Below, piece by piece: positions 41,301-49,656 of a DNA stretch of 50,821 nt. Every line of letters begins with the position of its first letter. Positions within the stretch are counted from its first letter, which is position 1. Under the pieces are notes generated by a model. That model ran no database searches and was not told where the DNA came from. It saw only the letters and a program-made list of their open reading frames with translations. A program made the translations under genes and the position numbers. The stretch comes from a virus, in IMG/VR virus record IMGVR_UViG_3300032163_000022, positions 1 through 50,821 of that record; one strand, given 5' to 3'.

Positions 41301-44300
41301 TGTTAACGCCTTCAATGCCGGCGATTATGACGCCCTCATCATCAACAGTGCGGGGAGCAGCGGGATCTCCCTTCATTCCGGCGAGAAGTTCAAGGACCAG
41401 CGCCCCCGGCACATGATCCTGACCCAGATGAGCAATGAGATCAACGAAGCGGTGCAGCTCCTAGGGCGCATCCATCGTACCGGGCAGGTCAACCTCCCCA
41501 GCTACATGATCAAAATTAGCTCCCTCCCAGGGGAAAAGCGACCCCTGGCCATCCTCCAAAAGAAACTGGCTGAATTGTTCGCCAACATCTCCGCCAAGGG
41601 AGAGTCCGCCTACTCCCTGGATGTGAACGACATCATCAACCAGTACGGCGACCAGGTGATCGCCGAGATGTTCGCCGACGACCCCAGCCTGAATGACCGC
41701 TTGAGTGGGGTACTGGATAACGTCATCGACCACGAATTCATCGAGGCCGACAAAGACGGACGAATTCACCAAATCCTTACCCAATATGCGGAGACTGGCA
41801 AGCTCACCAAGCGGGTCACCGGCTGGACCTCCTTGCAGCCGGTGACGGTGCAGGAGGAAGTGTGGGCGGCCATCGACGCCAAGTATGAAGACCTGGTGGA
41901 GCATCTGAAGCAGATCGGCGAATACAACCTGGAAAGTGAACACCTGGATCTTCAGACCAAGACCCTGAGTAAATCCGTGTTGGTGGCCGGCAGCGCCCAG
42001 GGGAAGAGTGAACTTTCCAGTCCCACCTATTTCGAGACGGTTGAGGCCAAGGTCCAGAAAAAACCCATGACCAAGGCGGAGATCGAGAAGCGGATGCAGG
42101 CCAACCTCAAGGGCAGGCAGCCGCAAGACCTGGCCGATGAGATAAAAACGAAGATTCAACAAGATTTTGAACCTTGGATCACAGAAAAAATTGCCCTAAT
42201 GAGAGGGGCGGGAACCTCGCAGGACACGATAAACCGATTCGAGCAGGGGGCCAGGGGGGCCCTGACCTACACCTTGCGCCACCTGGATGAGTACCAAATC
42301 GGCACGGCGGTCAAATACGAGTTGCAGGCCATGGCCGGCGTAATCTACGACCTCAAGTATAAACCGGTCACAGGAGGCAACCCGGCTACCCCCGGCAACA
42401 TCAAAATCAGCATGGCGGTGGACTCCACCATGCGGATTTTCAAGACCTCCCTGGCTGGAATAAGCACGGGTACCACCAGATATAAAATGTCGGCTTTGGA
42501 TGGATGGTTGGATGCTACCCCACATTCACAAAGTTGGGATGAGAAACTGCCGGACCAGACCTTTGAGACGCGCTACCTGGTGACCGGGAACCTCCTGGGG
42601 AATCCCATCGACGCCGGACAGATGACTTTCTTCACCCGGGACGACGGCAAATTGACCACCGGCTTCCTGATGCCCCTCAACTTCGACCTGTCCAGGCACC
42701 CGGAATTGCAGAGGGTGATGCTGAGCCAATCGCAGGCGGAGACCTTATTGAAACGTGAGGGGTGGATGAGCGACTCGGGGTATGAGGTCATCGTCCAGAA
42801 AGTCCCCCCGTCGATGGGCCCGGGTTATCGCCTGGAAGTCCCAACCTCGAAGGCCAAAGGGGGCAAATATTTTCTTAACAAAGAGCTCCTGGCCCTCGTC
42901 AGGAACGGAGAATTTTATCGGTCCCGGGGCCGGATGGTTGGCGACATTCAAAGCCGAGAGGATGCGCTTGCCGCCATTGGCCTCCTCTACAAACTCGGTA
43001 CGATTTTCTCCACTGACCGGACTACCGCCGACAATATCTTCGGCAACAGCCTTGGCGGGGCCCCCGGGGTTGCAGAAAAAACCGTGCCCTATACCCAACT
43101 GACCCCCAAACATCACGCCGAAGAGGTGAAACTGGCCTATGGCTCCGAGAAAGCAGCAAAGCAGGTCGTCCAGGAAACCGCCCGGCAGATCGAAAAAGTC
43201 CACCGGACCCTTCAAGGAATACCCAGCCCAGGAGTGCCAGGGGTTTTGGCCCGGTATCGTTCCCGCATCGCTCAAGAATATTCTAAACAGGGATGGATTG
43301 ATCTGTCTGGACGCCAACTCGAACCCGGTAGAGAGGCCCAGCAAATAGCCGAGCTTTTCCAGGTTTTTCGCAACCCCAAGATGGAGATTCTACACGCCAT
43401 CTATACAAAGGACGGGGTGATCGTGGCCCACAATGCCATCACTTCCGGCCAAATTAATTCCGTGCGACCGAAGAATATTGCCCAACACCTCTTCCGGCTA
43501 CAGGAAACTGCGAAGCGCCTGGGGGCTGACAAGGTTCATATCCTGCATAACCACCCAAGCGGTAGCCCCGACATGAGCCTGGCCGACCGTTCCATGGCCA
43601 GGGTACTACGAGAGGGGTTTACGTCCCTGGGTGAAGCCAAGGGCGAGACAACCGGGGTAGTAGGGAAAACTGGTGAGGGCCAGGAAATCGAGGGCCTGGG
43701 CAACCTCATGGGCGAGTTCATAGTCATTGACCATGGAAAATTCAGCTATCTCTATGAGTATCCAGGCCAGGGGCACCACATTAATTACGGTGATTATAAG
43801 GTGTCGCCGGAGCTTCGACAGGCCCATACCAAGGGGATGATAATAAAAAATGCGAGCGACCTGGCAGCTTTTATTAGCACCATAAAATATGACCAAAACA
43901 AGGTGGTCCTGGTCCATTTGACTTCGGCCAACGAGGTCAACGGGTGGAGCGTCCACAATAAGACCATTCTGGATAAGCCGGTAAAGCAAGTGAAACAGAG
44001 CCTCAGGCAAGAAATGAAGGCTTTTAATGCCAACCGCACGGTAATCGTTACCGAGGACGGGGCCGTGGTCAACAAGATGCTCTCCCAGGAGATTGAAACC
44101 GGGGCGCAGGATAACCTCAACCTGACTTCGATGGTTTTGGACATTATCAATGCCCGCGGGGAAAACCTCCGAAAGTCGGCTGACTTCTTGTGGCAGTTGT
44201 CAGGGCGCCAGGCCGGGAAAGAGGCCTGGGCGATGTGGGAACCTCAGGCGTCTTATAGCCCCGCCGAGGCCGAAAATGTCTTGACCGACTACGACCGGAA

Positions 44301-47300
44301 GATGTTGGCCCCGGGGAAACGCACCATCTGGGAGAAAATCAAGGCGGTTAAGACCGGGGAAGGCACCAAGGGGTTCTTGGAGAAATTCTATACCGAGGTG
44401 GTGGACCGTTACGCCCCCATGGAACGGGCCGAAGAGAAGCTCAAGAAGGCGGGGATCACTGTGGGCCCCGGCCAGAGCGTCACCAACGCCCTGTCTTACA
44501 TGAGGGGTCAAGAGGGGCGGGTCCGGCAAGCTCTAACCGGAGATCACGTCTATCAGAACGTCATGGAGGCGGATGAAAACGGCCGGATGATCTTCACCGG
44601 CGAGATCAAGGAGGTAGGAGCCAGCCTGGATAAACGCCTGGAACCCATCAAGAAGCTGGCAGCCAAGCGGGGGGAAGAGGTCCCCAAGGTGATGCACGAC
44701 CTCTTCAACCGCCTGATGGTGGCCCAACGGGACCTGGAGTTGGCTGGAGAGACCGGGTCTCGGGCCCCCGGGGAGATCAAGGGTACCCGGCCGGAAGATA
44801 GCCGGGCGGCCCTGGACGCCCTCAAATCTATCTATGGGGAAGACTTCAAGGTTTTGGAAACTACGGCCCGGAGCGTCCGGGAATGGGGAGACCAGGCCAT
44901 CTTACAACCCCTCCTGCAGGTGGGGTTTATCGACCAGGCCCGTTACGATGAGGTCAAAGCCAAAAATGAATTCTATATCCCCTTTAAGCGCCTGATGGAG
45001 GACATCGACGACTACATCAACGCCAACGCCGCGGCCCTGGGAATCAAGGGCCGAGTGATCCAGAAAATCGAAGGTTCGGAGAGGGCCATCCTGGATCCGT
45101 TGCAGATGTGGATCGAACTGGCTTACAAGGCCAACTACGCCTTCGCCCGGAATTATGTGGTGCAGAACATCGCCGTGCTGGGAGAGTATGGGGATCCCGA
45201 CATCAAGGAAGTGGCGGCCAAATACCTGCCCGTTGATTTTGCTCAGAAACAGGAGATTGACGCGGTGCTGCGGCCCCAACTGGTCAAGCTCGCCAAAGCC
45301 CTGGGTATCGACGTAAAGGTCATGGGCACGATGCGCAGCCGGCGCCTGGGACAGTTCAAGAAATGGCTCAGCCAAGAAGTTCAGGCTGGCGGGATAACTT
45401 CGGAGGTGGCGAAAGAGATCCAGGTGAGGTTTGCCACCTTCGAGGCAACCCTGGCGCATGAGGTGGGCCATGGGATCGACGACACTTACGGCCTGGTGAA
45501 GCTGCTCATCGAACAGGGCACCCCGGAGATGAAGCGGGAGCTACGCCGCATTGCCGATCAGCGGGCCGATAATCCCTCCAACTCCTATAAGCGGTATATC
45601 CGCAAGAAAGAGGAACAGGTGGCGGAGTTCGTCAGCCGCTACATCATCGACAAAAGATCGGTGGAGCGCCTGGCTCCCAACGCCCTGGCGAAATTTGAGG
45701 GTTATCTGCGGCAAAACGACAAGCTGAGGCCCCTCCTGGGATTCAAACTTTCCCACCAGGCCGGGATGCTGGAAGCCATGAATCGGGTTTGGGCCCGTTC
45801 TCCTTTGCCGCCAGAACCCGGGACGATCCCCTACTACCGGGACGGAAAGCAACGGTGGCTCAAGGTCCCCCCGGACATTTTCCAGGCGACCCAGAGTATG
45901 ATGCCGTCGGAGATCGGGATATTGTTGAAGGTGGCCAAGGCCCCGGCGGACCTGTTGCGGGCCGGTGCGGTGATGACCCCGGAGTTCGGCCTGGCCCGAA
46001 ACCCCTTCCGGGATGTGGTCCAGGCTTACCTTTTTAGCCGCTTCGGATTCAATCCCCTCAAGTGGTTCAGGGATGCTTATGGCCTGGTAGCCAAGGATAA
46101 AGACACCTTGAGGTATCACCGGGAATGGGAGGCCGGCGGCGGCCCCCTGGCGACGTTGGCGCAGTCTATGGTGGACCCGGAAAAGATCACCAGCGAAGCC
46201 ATCATGGGGAAGAAAAAGGGCATGGTTTACCATGTCCATCCACTTGCGGCCCTGCGTCATGCCTCTGCCTACCTGGAGAATATGACCCGATTTGCCATCT
46301 ACAAGCAGGCCCGAGAGAAGGGGTTGAGCCATGCTGACGCTATCCACGAAGCCCGGCGCACCACCTTGGATTTTGCTCGAAGTGGAGCTCACCCGGTAGC
46401 TCGTTACCTCAATATGATCATCCCCTTCTGGAATGCTTCCATTCAGGGGGCAGACAAACTGATCACTGAGCTTGCCGGTCCCAACAAATGGGCGGTGATG
46501 CGCCGGATGTCCGTGCTCACCACGGCCTCCATTCTTCTGTGGACGCTGGCCCACCAGGACGACCGCTACAAGGAACTGGAGGATTGGGAGAAGAACTATT
46601 TTTGGCACATCCCTCTTGGCGGGAAGAAAGGGCCGATGATCCGCCTGCCCAAACCTTTCGAGGCCGGGATCCTCTTCGGGTCTATCCCGGAGCGGATGCT
46701 GGAGTGGGCAGTTGATAAAAATGTCAACGGGGTAAAAGCGGCCCTGGGGGCAGCCTGGCAGGCTCTAACCCCCGAGATCATCCCTGCCATCGTGCGTCCC
46801 ATCGTGGAAGGTAGCGCCAATTATAGCTGGTTTACGGGGCGACCCATCGAGGACGCGAGCCTATTGAACCTCCCCGCGGAGCTGCGGGCCAAACCCTGGA
46901 CTTCGGAACTGGCCAAGGCCGTCAGCCGTTACGCTGGCCCTGTGGTCTCTCCCCTGGTGGAATTGAGCCCGGTGAAGGTAGAACACTTCGTTCGGTCCAT
47001 GACGGGCGGCCTGGGCGCCAACTACTTCTTTCCGGGCATTGACGTGCTCTTGCGGAAGGCTGGGGTTCTGGAAGATATTCCTCAACCCACCAAAGACACC
47101 ATCGAAAGGATCTGGGGAGTGAGGGCTTTCTTCGCCAAACCACCCACCGGCTACCGGGCCAAGACGGTGAACGACTTCTTTGAGGCTTACCAAAAAGCTA
47201 TTCAGGCGGACCAAGGTTGGAAGCTCCTGTGGAACTCCGGGAGCATGGACAAACTTGATAAGTTCCTGGCCGACAACCCCGAGGCCATGTTCGCCCGGGT

Positions 47301-47862
47301 CGCTCGTAAACAGGTAGACGCGTTGGGGAAAATCAAGAAGGAAAGAGATTCCATCTACCTCTCCAAGACCCTGACTTCGGAACAAAAAAGGGTCAAGCTG
47401 GACGCCCTGGATGAAAAGATCGTGCAACTGGCCAAGGTGGGACAAGCCTTGATGGACCCGGAGGTGGCCCAGGCCCTCCAGATGCCCTCCCGGTTTAAGA
47501 CAGAGATGGGGACTCGGAAGTCCCTGGACCTGGACGGGTATTATAAGTTCGTGGCGGAGTCTGTGGGCGATGCCTACGATTCCATCCAGAAAGACCTCCC
47601 CCGCCTCCTGCGGATGGACGAGGCTCAGCGCCAACGGTATCTGATCAAGACCATCCGCCAAGCCCGGGAGGATTACCAGCCTATTCTTAAAAAGCCGGAA
47701 GATGTGATGAAGCCCTATCGGTTCTCGAACCTGATGGACAAGCCGACGCGGGCGGAACGGGCCGCCTGGCAACAGGTGATGGGCTTCCGCAAAAGCAACC
47801 CTGGATTTATGACCGGCTATCGAGTAAAGCCGGAAGAAGAAAGGAAGGAGGTGGGCCTGTGA
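35356..47862 (+). CDS. Giant polyvalent protein: DNA methyltransferase, strawberry-notch helicase, JAB and HExxH peptidases, LPD38-like
   Basis: One open frame of 4168 codons follows GGGGAGA. Residues about 250-370 hold hydrophobic helices. About 880-1130 is a DNA methyltransferase with EPTAGNGML (932) and IANPPFGS (995). About 1430-2150 is a superfamily 2 helicase of strawberry-notch type with HQTGVGKGR (1525), LDESHKG (1649) and RIHRTGQ (2038). About 2655-2830 is a RadC/JAB-like metalloprotease with HNHPSGSPD (2731). About 3368 has HEVGH and a later EEQVAEF, a zincin. About 3550-3800 resembles LPD38 (FARSGAHPVARYLNMIIPFW). The mix is that of the polyvalent proteins of phages. The methyltransferase-helicase pair resembles P1 DarB, which is carried in the virion and blocks type I restriction. 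Confidence 0.8.
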   Translation: MPFLDEEKGLTSLRSATPSVEAPKLPSGWWDIPAEPASAEPAPTESADRPKFMSESDFDYQVGRQEHQALMKESGAVDVERSMPGEIGASVVRGGIGLAKLPVQLAKIIGADVLGSETVKKATVPIIESLEETAASPTWKPSKEAGGAPIDLDRIIQAPGEVAGQIASQVSNPRFWAAQLPEGAMSMVPYFFGNWMARMGATALKYGKALEVAKVAGDEAKIAEIGSKLARIGSIGGYGMAMAQEAAQGEEKVREYEEKYPDKTIPWATRVISILGTGVVAGSLEAVSLERIFSGKAGMTLVRKILDSVATEGLTEGAQSIVENAFAKYGFDPDQKLLEGVVESALVGAALGGLGGAVEHHRVRVHEKAVKAREEWARQQQGHIDLQAAQEGALRGEVYAGMPGPEEVPPEVRPSPIGPAPEGTPVLYGETGKPIRPTEEEVRLQEILAKPGWERTAEEKLWVDRHQRELDNLGQTITGETSQPTPSRLILPPAFGGPRRATPTPMGVSGAETVAVATAPEAPSLNERVSQLITAVEETGDPNAAQELNQLLIANQKGIGDLFRVPEREIPGLEPIAKRLETLIRQVEETGDSQAARDLHGLLAANREVLSGVTRREIAGRSGLPQAPMGITGAEVAEAATKKPIPAPEAAATPPPGVPPSPEIPPAASGPTTADTIFRPGGKLVLDDGTIVTISGPKPPPGGPPSAPPPKGPTAIGSGTKVTLADGSVVTVKEEQAPYGGQAFEVVDADGNVHRIDISRVRGYLDEGGQEAQLPETLRPKPAAPPTVSAPKPTNLPPGIAPRPAKIDTVALAKMFYTSDLRGNISLGNLMEQVQKRHNIPPEWLQMPSYRKQVEEALELALVYANRSTVAGDTQGDVAGTLRKLIDLYNRQPALTSRTSTTIRNQAYSTPAPLAYLMDKVTGITKDSWVYEPTAGNGMLLIGANPKQTLANEIDPLRAEHLRSQGFDVLSQDAQSLVGKKGGPQENSVDVVIANPPFGSLDTPVDFDGYKVSKLEHLITLDALKAMDDDGRAAFIVGGHSFANPLGGIMGKLTNADRVFFNYLYSHYNVTHHINIDGKVYERMGTKFPIRLITIEGRKVQPDKAAAPYKIEQIEVAKTFEDVYKLLKGDIDARAEGVVAPGLSQGQPAGPGRPGGISSSPGGEERAGGVGVPGGLEGEGPRPGEETREGGPPGGLVDLATPGAGIAGGGPVLPGGREAGRTGGRHPVSPGDRGAGVSPGVSPRPKPGEQAGPAGPLLPGPEGRPSQPATRTAGTEGPQPGRVPPKSIGSGTQVTLPDGTVVTIKEEQTPYTRSLREEQAPYGEQTVEVVDADGNVRRIPISQIQGVVDESGKEVKLSDEDRQGLKVFQKNQWVETNDGATGQVAKVRGWGDKMVLTVQGPEGAITVKPADVKNILEGPPAAKEEKTPTPESKAEGTSLQVPYKPTSKGQPMNTVAPRYMAEAVGNYLEKLQEEIGDLDEFVRGRLGYKTKNEMFGVLGAEQVEGVALAIDAIERGTGGFVIGHQTGVGKGRMVAAIMRYAKNQGLVPIFLTENDGLHSAMYRDMQDINADLNPLIVASNKDRARIVDNDGNVIRELDKQAITEAVRNRRLPAGYDAIFTTYYQINSRTITGKMELLRALAPQSILILDESHKGAGDKSQTGAFLRAHMTDQARGVIYSSATYAKRPDTMALYHRTELGNLNVDIDTVIANLVMGGVPLQEWIAHQWAQSGQMIRNELSFAGIDIPVEVDTENITRDRQRSDDLTTGLREILRFSKAFSEWVADLNDDFQEQGEQVEPGFRGGISNTNFASVMHNKISQLLFCLRTDSTIKEALTALRQGKKVAIGCYNTMEAFVDDMLEAGTIKVGDELNMNFAQVVRKAADSVLVYRIDHGQGALPEKVIVKPEDMPPHLQTLWRNLVALLEGTTTDVPAMPIDYIAKALIKEGFKVGEITGRRHVLDWEQEGNILRRRSDKEKSDKNTPVNAFNAGDYDALIINSAGSSGISLHSGEKFKDQRPRHMILTQMSNEINEAVQLLGRIHRTGQVNLPSYMIKISSLPGEKRPLAILQKKLAELFANISAKGESAYSLDVNDIINQYGDQVIAEMFADDPSLNDRLSGVLDNVIDHEFIEADKDGRIHQILTQYAETGKLTKRVTGWTSLQPVTVQEEVWAAIDAKYEDLVEHLKQIGEYNLESEHLDLQTKTLSKSVLVAGSAQGKSELSSPTYFETVEAKVQKKPMTKAEIEKRMQANLKGRQPQDLADEIKTKIQQDFEPWITEKIALMRGAGTSQDTINRFEQGARGALTYTLRHLDEYQIGTAVKYELQAMAGVIYDLKYKPVTGGNPATPGNIKISMAVDSTMRIFKTSLAGISTGTTRYKMSALDGWLDATPHSQSWDEKLPDQTFETRYLVTGNLLGNPIDAGQMTFFTRDDGKLTTGFLMPLNFDLSRHPELQRVMLSQSQAETLLKREGWMSDSGYEVIVQKVPPSMGPGYRLEVPTSKAKGGKYFLNKELLALVRNGEFYRSRGRMVGDIQSREDALAAIGLLYKLGTIFSTDRTTADNIFGNSLGGAPGVAEKTVPYTQLTPKHHAEEVKLAYGSEKAAKQVVQETARQIEKVHRTLQGIPSPGVPGVLARYRSRIAQEYSKQGWIDLSGRQLEPGREAQQIAELFQVFRNPKMEILHAIYTKDGVIVAHNAITSGQINSVRPKNIAQHLFRLQETAKRLGADKVHILHNHPSGSPDMSLADRSMARVLREGFTSLGEAKGETTGVVGKTGEGQEIEGLGNLMGEFIVIDHGKFSYLYEYPGQGHHINYGDYKVSPELRQAHTKGMIIKNASDLAAFISTIKYDQNKVVLVHLTSANEVNGWSVHNKTILDKPVKQVKQSLRQEMKAFNANRTVIVTEDGAVVNKMLSQEIETGAQDNLNLTSMVLDIINARGENLRKSADFLWQLSGRQAGKEAWAMWEPQASYSPAEAENVLTDYDRKMLAPGKRTIWEKIKAVKTGEGTKGFLEKFYTEVVDRYAPMERAEEKLKKAGITVGPGQSVTNALSYMRGQEGRVRQALTGDHVYQNVMEADENGRMIFTGEIKEVGASLDKRLEPIKKLAAKRGEEVPKVMHDLFNRLMVAQRDLELAGETGSRAPGEIKGTRPEDSRAALDALKSIYGEDFKVLETTARSVREWGDQAILQPLLQVGFIDQARYDEVKAKNEFYIPFKRLMEDIDDYINANAAALGIKGRVIQKIEGSERAILDPLQMWIELAYKANYAFARNYVVQNIAVLGEYGDPDIKEVAAKYLPVDFAQKQEIDAVLRPQLVKLAKALGIDVKVMGTMRSRRLGQFKKWLSQEVQAGGITSEVAKEIQVRFATFEATLAHEVGHGIDDTYGLVKLLIEQGTPEMKRELRRIADQRADNPSNSYKRYIRKKEEQVAEFVSRYIIDKRSVERLAPNALAKFEGYLRQNDKLRPLLGFKLSHQAGMLEAMNRVWARSPLPPEPGTIPYYRDGKQRWLKVPPDIFQATQSMMPSEIGILLKVAKAPADLLRAGAVMTPEFGLARNPFRDVVQAYLFSRFGFNPLKWFRDAYGLVAKDKDTLRYHREWEAGGGPLATLAQSMVDPEKITSEAIMGKKKGMVYHVHPLAALRHASAYLENMTRFAIYKQAREKGLSHADAIHEARRTTLDFARSGAHPVARYLNMIIPFWNASIQGADKLITELAGPNKWAVMRRMSVLTTASILLWTLAHQDDRYKELEDWEKNYFWHIPLGGKKGPMIRLPKPFEAGILFGSIPERMLEWAVDKNVNGVKAALGAAWQALTPEIIPAIVRPIVEGSANYSWFTGRPIEDASLLNLPAELRAKPWTSELAKAVSRYAGPVVSPLVELSPVKVEHFVRSMTGGLGANYFFPGIDVLLRKAGVLEDIPQPTKDTIERIWGVRAFFAKPPTGYRAKTVNDFFEAYQKAIQADQGWKLLWNSGSMDKLDKFLADNPEAMFARVARKQVDALGKIKKERDSIYLSKTLTSEQKRVKLDALDEKIVQLAKVGQALMDPEVAQALQMPSRFKTEMGTRKSLDLDGYYKFVAESVGDAYDSIQKDLPRLLRMDEAQRQRYLIKTIRQAREDYQPILKKPEDVMKPYRFSNLMDKPTRAERAAWQQVMGFRKSNPGFMTGYRVKPEEERKEVGL
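37501..37675 (+). repeat. Internal duplication, copy A (IGSGT-VTL module)
   Basis: This stretch of the giant gene encodes IGSGTKVTLADGSVVTVKEE and EVVDADGNVHRIDISRVRGY. A second copy at 39221-39425 is similar throughout, with about 70 percent base identity by eye. Such short strand-rich modules resemble SH3-like linkers. The pair flanks the methyltransferase and the nested gene. Confidence 0.75.
38750..39220 (+). CDS. Nested gene inside the giant gene, different frame
   Basis: This 156-residue frame (MPAQKVLWLPDFLKDSRPAR, VADQYFRGDEKQEELVDAIR, NKQDLLDHYSQDPKEDHLSP) is buried in the giant gene in another frame. It has AAAAGGAG seven bases before ATG 38750. In its first 30 codons the third base is G or C in about 25; in the giant frame over the same bases about 12 of 30. 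The giant frame here reads only Gly/Pro-rich low complexity. So this frame has the better coding signal. The protein is soluble, helical, acidic at the C-terminus and of no recognised family. Confidence 0.65.
   Translation: MPAQKVLWLPDFLKDSRPARVGLGVFLHPQVAKRGPEAWEYLEAWKEKVRDLVKKHEKEDPQGVLWTLQLLGPGSQVADQYFRGDEKQEELVDAIRSHPETGAQEYLLAYLRDPSPANKQDLLDHYSQDPKEDHLSPQQELQEQKDLNLDEFLLSL
39221..39425 (+). repeat. Internal duplication, copy B (IGSGT-VTL module)
   Basis: This copy encodes IGSGTQVTLPDGTVVTIKEE, a short partial repeat of EEQ-PY, and EVVDADGNVRRIPISQIQGV, matching copy A at 37501-37675. It starts directly after the stop of the nested gene. The pair suggests that the methyltransferase-nested-gene block was inserted or duplicated by recombination. 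Confidence 0.75.
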
Positions 47863-48221
47863 AACCAGAACGCTATCTTAGGAGAAAGGTTGTCTTCCAG
47901 TTCGCCAACGGCGCGGCCGGCGCCGGATTAATTCAGAGTTCGGTCCTGGCTCTGGAAGGGGAACTTCTGTGGATCCACCAGCGCAATAGTTCCAACACCA
48001 ACGCCCGGACCGCGCAACTCACCCTGGAGGACGAAGACAGCTTCCAGATGTTTGACGGCACGGCCAAAGCGCATAACGCCAACTACGACTTTGAGTTCGG
48101 AGTCACCATCCGCCGCATCCTGAGCGGCAGAAACACCCTGAAATGTACCATCTCCGGCGACCCGGGGGCGAGCGGCTACACCGTGACCGTAGTGGTTTAT
48201 CTGAAAGGCCGTGATGGGTAA
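47859..48221 (+). CDS. Small beta-rich virion protein
   Basis: This 120-residue protein starts at GTG 47859, overlapping the stop of the giant gene (GTGA). It is strand-rich (ALEGELLWIHQRNSSNTNAR, FEFGVTIRRILSGRNTLKCT, SGYTVTVVVYLKGRDG). It could be a tail or head decoration protein, but I recognise no family. Confidence 0.6.
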   Translation: MKPERYLRRKVVFQFANGAAGAGLIQSSVLALEGELLWIHQRNSSNTNARTAQLTLEDEDSFQMFDGTAKAHNANYDFEFGVTIRRILSGRNTLKCTISGDPGASGYTVTVVVYLKGRDG

Positions 48222-48226
48222 GGGCC

Positions 48227-48340
48227 ATGGGACAGGGTAAGACGGTCCCAACTGACAACTACCCGGCGAAGGGCAAACTCGGGCGGCGCCAGAAGGCCAA
48301 GGCCAAGAAGCAGAAAAAAACTAAGAAGAAAAAGGGATAA
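48227..48340 (+). CDS. 37-residue lysine-rich peptide
   Basis: The frame MGQGKTVPTDNYPAKGKLGR is followed by RQKAKAKKQKKTKKKKG. It has an AGGG-like site before ATG 48227 and fills the gap between two genes. The extreme positive charge suggests DNA or RNA binding, perhaps in the virion. Short length limits confidence. Confidence 0.45.
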   Translation: MGQGKTVPTDNYPAKGKLGRRQKAKAKKQKKTKKKKG

Positions 48341-48351
48341 GGGGGAGGACC

Positions 48352-48690
48352 ATGGCTGTAAGCCTCTTAGAGATTGGCCAGTTTTTCTCTATCATCTTGG
48401 CGGCTGGCACCCCGGGCATGACTTACTATGTCATGGGCCGACTACATAAACAGCAGATTGGCCACATGGCGGAAAACTGCAAGGTCTGTCGGAAAAGCCT
48501 GGATGAAAAGATTGAGTGCCTGGATGAAACCCTGGGGGAAGTGGAGGCCCGCCAGAAGGACCTCCGGGAAAAGGACCTGCCGGATAAGTATGTCAAGCGC
48601 CGAGAACTGGAGGCCCTGGAGAAGAAGTGCGACAAGGAAGTGGAAATTGTCCACAAGCGCATTGAGAAGTATCACCCTGCCGCGGGCTAA
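48352..48690 (+). CDS. Membrane protein with coiled-coil tail
   Basis: This 112-residue protein has one N-terminal membrane segment (about 5-28, LLEIGQFFSIILAAGTPGMT) and a charged coiled-coil (LDETLGEVEARQKDLREKDL, RRELEALEKKCDKEVEIVHK). It lies ahead of the endolysin, so a lysis or exclusion role is plausible. Holin or spanin function cannot be told from sequence. Confidence 0.6.
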   Translation: MAVSLLEIGQFFSIILAAGTPGMTYYVMGRLHKQQIGHMAENCKVCRKSLDEKIECLDETLGEVEARQKDLREKDLPDKYVKRRELEALEKKCDKEVEIVHKRIEKYHPAAG

Positions 48691-48746
48691 GGGAGGGGCC
48701 CTAACATGGGAAGTTTTGCCGGCCATGGCAGATCGTAGCTCTGTGG

Positions 48747-48902
48747 ATGTGCGTCAGCCGGGGTTTGCGGAAGGCGGTGCAGGACCCGGTATGGCACCAA
48801 CTCACAGACAGGCGGCGTTACCGTTTGGCGCGACGCTGCATCCGGGATGAACTTTTTAAGCTGCCCATCAGGAGGAGTTTCTGGGAATGGCTGATCGGGT
48901 AG
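48747..48902 (+). CDS. Small basic hypothetical protein
   Basis: The frame MCVSRGLRKAVQDPVWHQLT, followed by DRRRYRLARRCIRDELFKLP and a FWEWLIG end, is natural-looking and basic, with an amphipathic tryptophan-rich end. No ribosome site is evident before ATG 48747, so the start is uncertain. It fills the gap (48691-48954) before the endolysin. Confidence 0.35.
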   Translation: MCVSRGLRKAVQDPVWHQLTDRRRYRLARRCIRDELFKLPIRRSFWEWLIG

Positions 48903-48954
48903 TGGGGCGCTGGCCCTAAATCGCCACAAAAGGGATCGATCCGGGAGGTGGGAG

Positions 48955-49656
48955 ATGAACTTCAGGGTGACAGCGACCAAGGGACTTTATATCCGCTCCG
49001 GGCCGGGCGTCGAATATGAGAGCGTCGGAGTCCTGGCAGATGGGAATATAGTCATCTCCCCCGACACCGCCGATTGGCTCCCCATCCTCCTGGAGGACAA
49101 CAGCATCGGTTGGGTGGCCCGGCAATATCTGGAAGAGGCCCTGGAGGAGGTTAGCCCGGTCGATGGGTCGGTCGATTTCACCACCCGGGAGGGCACCATC
49201 GAGGCCATCAAAGCTGAGTGCCAGAAGCAGGGCATCGGCCTCCCGACCCAAATCGCCTACGTTCTGGCGACCACCGAGTGGGAAACAGGGCGCACCTTCC
49301 AGCCGGTACGGGAGGCATACTGGAAGGATGAGGAGTGGCGCCGGCGCAATCTCTCCCGGTACTACCCTTATTACGGCCGGGGCTTCGTGCAGCTTACTTG
49401 GGAGGCCAATTACCGGAAGTATTCTCAAAAGCTGGGTATCGACCTGGTGGCCGATCCTGATAAGGCCATGGATCCCAAAATCGCCCTGTTCATCTTGGTG
49501 GATGGTTTCAAGACCGGAACCTTCACCGGGAAGAAGATCACCGACTATATCAATGACGAAGAAACCAATTTCCACAATGCCAGGCGTTGTATCAATGCCC
49601 TGGACAAGGCGGATGAGATTGCGGCCCTGGCGGAGAAATATGTAGAGGCGGCATGA
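48955..49656 (+). CDS. Endolysin: SH3-like domain plus GH19 chitinase-type lysozyme
   Basis: This 233-residue protein has an N-terminal SH3-type wall-binding domain (about 3-58: ATKGLYIRSGPGVEYESVGV, IGWVARQYLE) and a glycoside hydrolase 19 domain (about 80-220) with catalytic Glu108 in TTEWETGRTF and the YYGRGFVQLTW signature at 139-149. It cleaves peptidoglycan glycan strands to lyse the host. AGGTGGGAG precedes the ATG. No signal peptide, so a holin is needed. The stop overlaps the holin-like gene as ATGATGA. Confidence 0.9.
   Translation: MNFRVTATKGLYIRSGPGVEYESVGVLADGNIVISPDTADWLPILLEDNSIGWVARQYLEEALEEVSPVDGSVDFTTREGTIEAIKAECQKQGIGLPTQIAYVLATTEWETGRTFQPVREAYWKDEEWRRRNLSRYYPYYGRGFVQLTWEANYRKYSQKLGIDLVADPDKAMDPKIALFILVDGFKTGTFTGKKITDYINDEETNFHNARRCINALDKADEIAALAEKYVEAA

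Noticed and set aside
48706-48848. Short frames starting at ATG 48706 and ATG 48725
   Set aside because: The first ends after ten codons; the second is Gly/Pro-rich and overlaps the more natural frame at 48747-48902.
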